This document shows positions 61,402-64,000 of a stretch of DNA of 64,000 nucleotides, piece after piece (position 1 is the stretch's first letter; each line of letters begins with the position of its first letter). Both the position numbers and the translations under genes were made by a program. The notes under the pieces are model-generated. The model was not told where the DNA came from. It did not search any database and saw nothing but the letters and a program-made list of their open reading frames with translations. Source of the stretch: Paenibacillus silvestris (GTDB lineage: Bacteria; Bacillota; Bacilli; Paenibacillales; NBRC-103111); the NCBI RefSeq assembly GCF_009882985.1, contig NZ_WTUZ01000016.1, forward strand, positions 247,474-311,473, read 5' to 3'.

Positions 61402-64000
61402 ATGCAGAAAGTAAAAGCAGGTTTAATAAGCATGCTAGTCAGTTCTCTTCTTGTAACAAGCTTAGTTTCAGTAGGGACATCTAATCAAGCTTATGCAAAT
61501 GTAGGAAGTACGGCACTGCCTGTCCAGAAATCAGGCAATTGGGATGATTTGAAAATCAATTGGACAACGCCTGCCAGCGGGACAGATTTTACCGGAACGC
61601 CTGTCGGGAATGGTTACTTCGGCGCGAAAGTTTCAGGCGGTGTTGCGACTGAAATTCTTCAACTTAATGATAAGACGTTCCATTCCGGTGAACCTTTCAA
61701 TCATACAAATCCAAGTCGTATAACAGCTTTGAATGCTACAAGAAGTTTACTTGCTCAAGCGGATACAGCCACATCAGTAACCTATCGCGAGGAGAAATTA
61801 AAGCAAGCGGATACGGCCGCCAAAGGGATGTGGGGATCGGTGCAAATGTCTAGGTTCCTGCCAATTGGCAAAATCGTCCTGGATGTGCCGAACACAGCAG
61901 GATATACGAATTACAATCGGGAGCTTCATCTGGATAAAGCTACTGTGACAACCAAGTATAAAGTAGGAAGCACGACATATACACGTGAAGTATTTGCCAG
62001 CTACGCTGATCGCGTTATGGTTGTCCGAATGACCAATGACGGCGGCCAGCCCATGAGTATGACGGCCAAGATGACACTGCCGGCGGAAATGAACACACAC
62101 GGAACAGTTTCTTCATCGGGTAATGAAATCCAGATGACAGGAACAGCCCCGTACAATGAGGACGCAAACACGTGGGCAAACGGGAGAGGCATGACGTTCG
62201 ATGCTCGTCTTCGTGCCAGAACAACGGGAGGAACGGTAACAGCAACCGGAGGGAATTTAAACATTTCAGGTGCATCGGTCATTGAACTACTGTATGCCGA
62301 TGTGACAAGTTACAAAGATCCGTTTACCAATCCAAATCCAAGCCAAGGCGGCATTAATCCCACGCCAATCGTAACGGGGATTATGAACGCGGCGTTTGCC
62401 AAAACCTATAGCCAGCTTCTAAGTGCCCACCAGTCTGATTATCGGAGCTTGTTTCGCAGGTTATGGACGGAAGTTGACGGGAACGCAGGCGTTGCCAGAG
62501 CTAATGTCATCACCTATCAGTACGCCCGTTACGTTTCCATTTGCACTTCCAGAGCAAATACATTTGACCGACCGCACAACCAGCAGGGAATGTGGAATTA
62601 CAACTGGAAGCCAAGCTCGTGGGGAGCACATTTTTTTAATGAAAATGTAGAGAAGATGTATGCATTGATAGAGACAGGGAATCTTGCTGAAAATGGCGAC
62701 CCGCTATGGAAGTATATTGAAAACTTGGCTGTAAACGGGGCGAAAAACGCGCAAGCTGATTTCGGCTTTGACGGGTGGTTTGTACCTCATTCATCCGATG
62801 TTTGGGCAAAATCAGAACTTAGTGCAGAGGACAATGAATGGGCAATTTGGCCTACGGGCGGCATGTGGCTCATGTTTAATGTGTATGACCATTATCGGTT
62901 CACACAGGACAAGTCCTTTCTTCAAGATACAGCTTTCCCTCTTATGAAGGGTTCCGCAGAATTTGCATTGGATTTACTTGTTGCTAATAAGGATGGCTAT
63001 CTCGTTACATCGCCTTCTACTTCTCCCGAAGCGAAGTATGTATTGTCGGATGGAACCAAGATTGCTGTCAGTCAAGGTTCGACGATCGACATGACGGTCA
63101 TTCGGGAATTGTTTGAAAATGTACTGGAAGCAGGAAGTATATTGGAGTCAGATTCTCCTGCAGATGTTGATTTGCTGAATCGAATTCGGACCGCCTTGCC
63201 GAAGTTGCTACCCTATCAAATTGGTAACAACGGTGAAATCAAGGAATGGAATAATGACTACGTTAACTCTCAACTCGACCACCGTCATGCCTCCCATTTA
63301 ATTGGCGTTGGTTTTCTTGACCAGATCACGAAAAGAGCCACTCCTGATTTATTTCAAGCAGCTAATGTTTCGCTAACCATGCGCGGTTCGGGTGGATATC
63401 ACCCGGATGACTCGTTCATGTGGGCACGGCTTAACGATGGGGATAAATCCGCTTCCCGAGCAACCATTTATCCAAGAGATAGTTCGGTGAATGAATGGCA
63501 ATTAAAAAACGCGTATTATCCAGAACTCTTTGTGCAAAGTCATACCGGGGAAATTGAACTTCTCCCATCGCTGCCCTCAGCTTGGACGAGTGGCGAAATA
63601 ACGGGTGTGAAAGCAAGAGGCGGATATGAACTCAGCATGAAATGGGCGAGCGGGCAGCTCGTATCTGCTCAAATCGACTCCCCGAGCGGTACGGTACCTG
63701 TGATCCGGTACGGCAACCAACTTCTGAATCCGTTTACAGATTCGCGGATTACATTCGTACGTGGAACTAGTCAATCTGCATTGAACCAAATCGAAGCAGA
63801 GAACTATGACAGCCATTCAGGCATCCAGCTTGAGAGCGCCTCAGATAAAGGCACGGGTTATGATCTAACCTCGATTGATAATAACGACTACACGGTTTAC
63901 AACAATGTTGATTTCGGAAGTGGCGCAGCTTCATTCTCCGCCAGAGTTGCGGGCAATGGCCCCGGAGGTACCATCGAGATTCGTTTCGGGAGTCCTACAG
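61402..64000 (+). CDS. Secreted GH95-like glycosidase with CBM6, 3' end missing
   Basis: The frame is open from ATG 61402 to the window end (866 complete codons), so the gene continues beyond it. AAGGAGGAT precedes the start. A signal peptide (LISMLVSSLLVTSLVSVGTS, then QAYA) is followed by a GH95-like fold: an N-terminal beta domain (TPVGNGYFGAKVSGG, LQLNDKTFHSGEP), a helical barrel (NNQQ-type loop HNQQGMWNYN, NENVEKMYALIETGN, WPTGGMW, VTSPSTSPEAKY) and a C-terminal beta part. A CBM6-like module starts around residue 793 (QIEAENYDSHSG) and is cut off. GH95 members are alpha-L-fucosidases or alpha-L-galactosidases. The loop before YQYARYVSI is shorter than in typical members, so this could be a divergent branch. 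Its promoter shares the block of importer 3. Confidence 0.85.
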   Translation, partial: MQKVKAGLISMLVSSLLVTSLVSVGTSNQAYANVGSTALPVQKSGNWDDLKINWTTPASGTDFTGTPVGNGYFGAKVSGGVATEILQLNDKTFHSGEPFNHTNPSRITALNATRSLLAQADTATSVTYREEKLKQADTAAKGMWGSVQMSRFLPIGKIVLDVPNTAGYTNYNRELHLDKATVTTKYKVGSTTYTREVFASYADRVMVVRMTNDGGQPMSMTAKMTLPAEMNTHGTVSSSGNEIQMTGTAPYNEDANTWANGRGMTFDARLRARTTGGTVTATGGNLNISGASVIELLYADVTSYKDPFTNPNPSQGGINPTPIVTGIMNAAFAKTYSQLLSAHQSDYRSLFRRLWTEVDGNAGVARANVITYQYARYVSICTSRANTFDRPHNQQGMWNYNWKPSSWGAHFFNENVEKMYALIETGNLAENGDPLWKYIENLAVNGAKNAQADFGFDGWFVPHSSDVWAKSELSAEDNEWAIWPTGGMWLMFNVYDHYRFTQDKSFLQDTAFPLMKGSAEFALDLLVANKDGYLVTSPSTSPEAKYVLSDGTKIAVSQGSTIDMTVIRELFENVLEAGSILESDSPADVDLLNRIRTALPKLLPYQIGNNGEIKEWNNDYVNSQLDHRHASHLIGVGFLDQITKRATPDLFQAANVSLTMRGSGGYHPDDSFMWARLNDGDKSASRATIYPRDSSVNEWQLKNAYYPELFVQSHTGEIELLPSLPSAWTSGEITGVKARGGYELSMKWASGQLVSAQIDSPSGTVPVIRYGNQLLNPFTDSRITFVRGTSQSALNQIEAENYDSHSGIQLESASDKGTGYDLTSIDNNDYTVYNNVDFGSGAASFSARVAGNGPGGTIEIRFGSPT

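Noticed and set aside
62423..62650. Possible frameshift in the GH95-like gene, because a second open frame overlaps and the loop before YQYARYVSI is short
   Set aside because: The main frame stays open with matching family motifs on both sides, so a real shorter loop is the simpler reading.

Overview
The window looks like chromosomal DNA of a soil Paenibacillus-type bacterium (Bacillota). Ribosome sites are strong AGGAGG-like, YesN/YesM-style two-component systems and AraC regulators abound, sugar ABC importers lack their own ATPases, and secreted proteins carry S-layer homology, cohesin and dockerin modules. I saw no tRNA, rRNA, CRISPR array, transposase or phage gene. Nearly everything concerns sensing, degrading and importing polysaccharide.

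Layout. 1-2.3 kb: the end of a GH99-like/WbsX protein and an MFS transporter. 2.9-12.1 kb: a response regulator, a sensor kinase, a membrane-anchored type I periplasmic-binding protein, an orphan family 1 sugar-binding lipoprotein, then a complete binding-protein plus two-permease importer. 12.2-31.6 kb: four very large secreted proteins (GH31; LamG/phosphodiesterase; beta-helix; PL8 lyase), each ending in cohesin-dockerin, followed by a small exported cohesin plus three-SLH protein. 31.8-38.6 kb: a second importer and a second two-component system. 39-53.4 kb: three AraC regulators divergent from metabolic genes (DUF4091 protein; PhyH dioxygenase; two Gfo/Idh/MocA oxidoreductases), an MFS/DeoR/sugar-isomerase cluster, and a few unrelated genes (GNAT, DinB, small hypothetical, exported stalk-like protein). 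53.9-64 kb: a metallophosphoesterase, a third importer of the LplB/LplC type, a membrane-spanning AraC regulator, and the start of a secreted GH95-like/CBM6 enzyme cut off by the window end.

The most unusual system is 12.2-31.6 kb. Each enzyme has both a cohesin and a dockerin, and the cluster ends with a one-cohesin S-layer anchor. If the pairs are cross-compatible, enzymes could link head to tail into a chain hung from the cell wall, rather than docking on a separate scaffoldin. The flanking importers and sensors would detect and take up the released sugars.

A second unusual signal is four intergenic clusters (near 2.5, 17.5, 38.7 and 53.6 kb). Each has four short repeat units arranged forward-forward-reverse-reverse, with different sequences but the same architecture and related unit ends. 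A third is a sequence block repeated upstream of the phosphoesterase, the third importer and the GH95-like gene, suggesting one regulon. Function assignments come from reading translated sequence by eye; no database search was possible.
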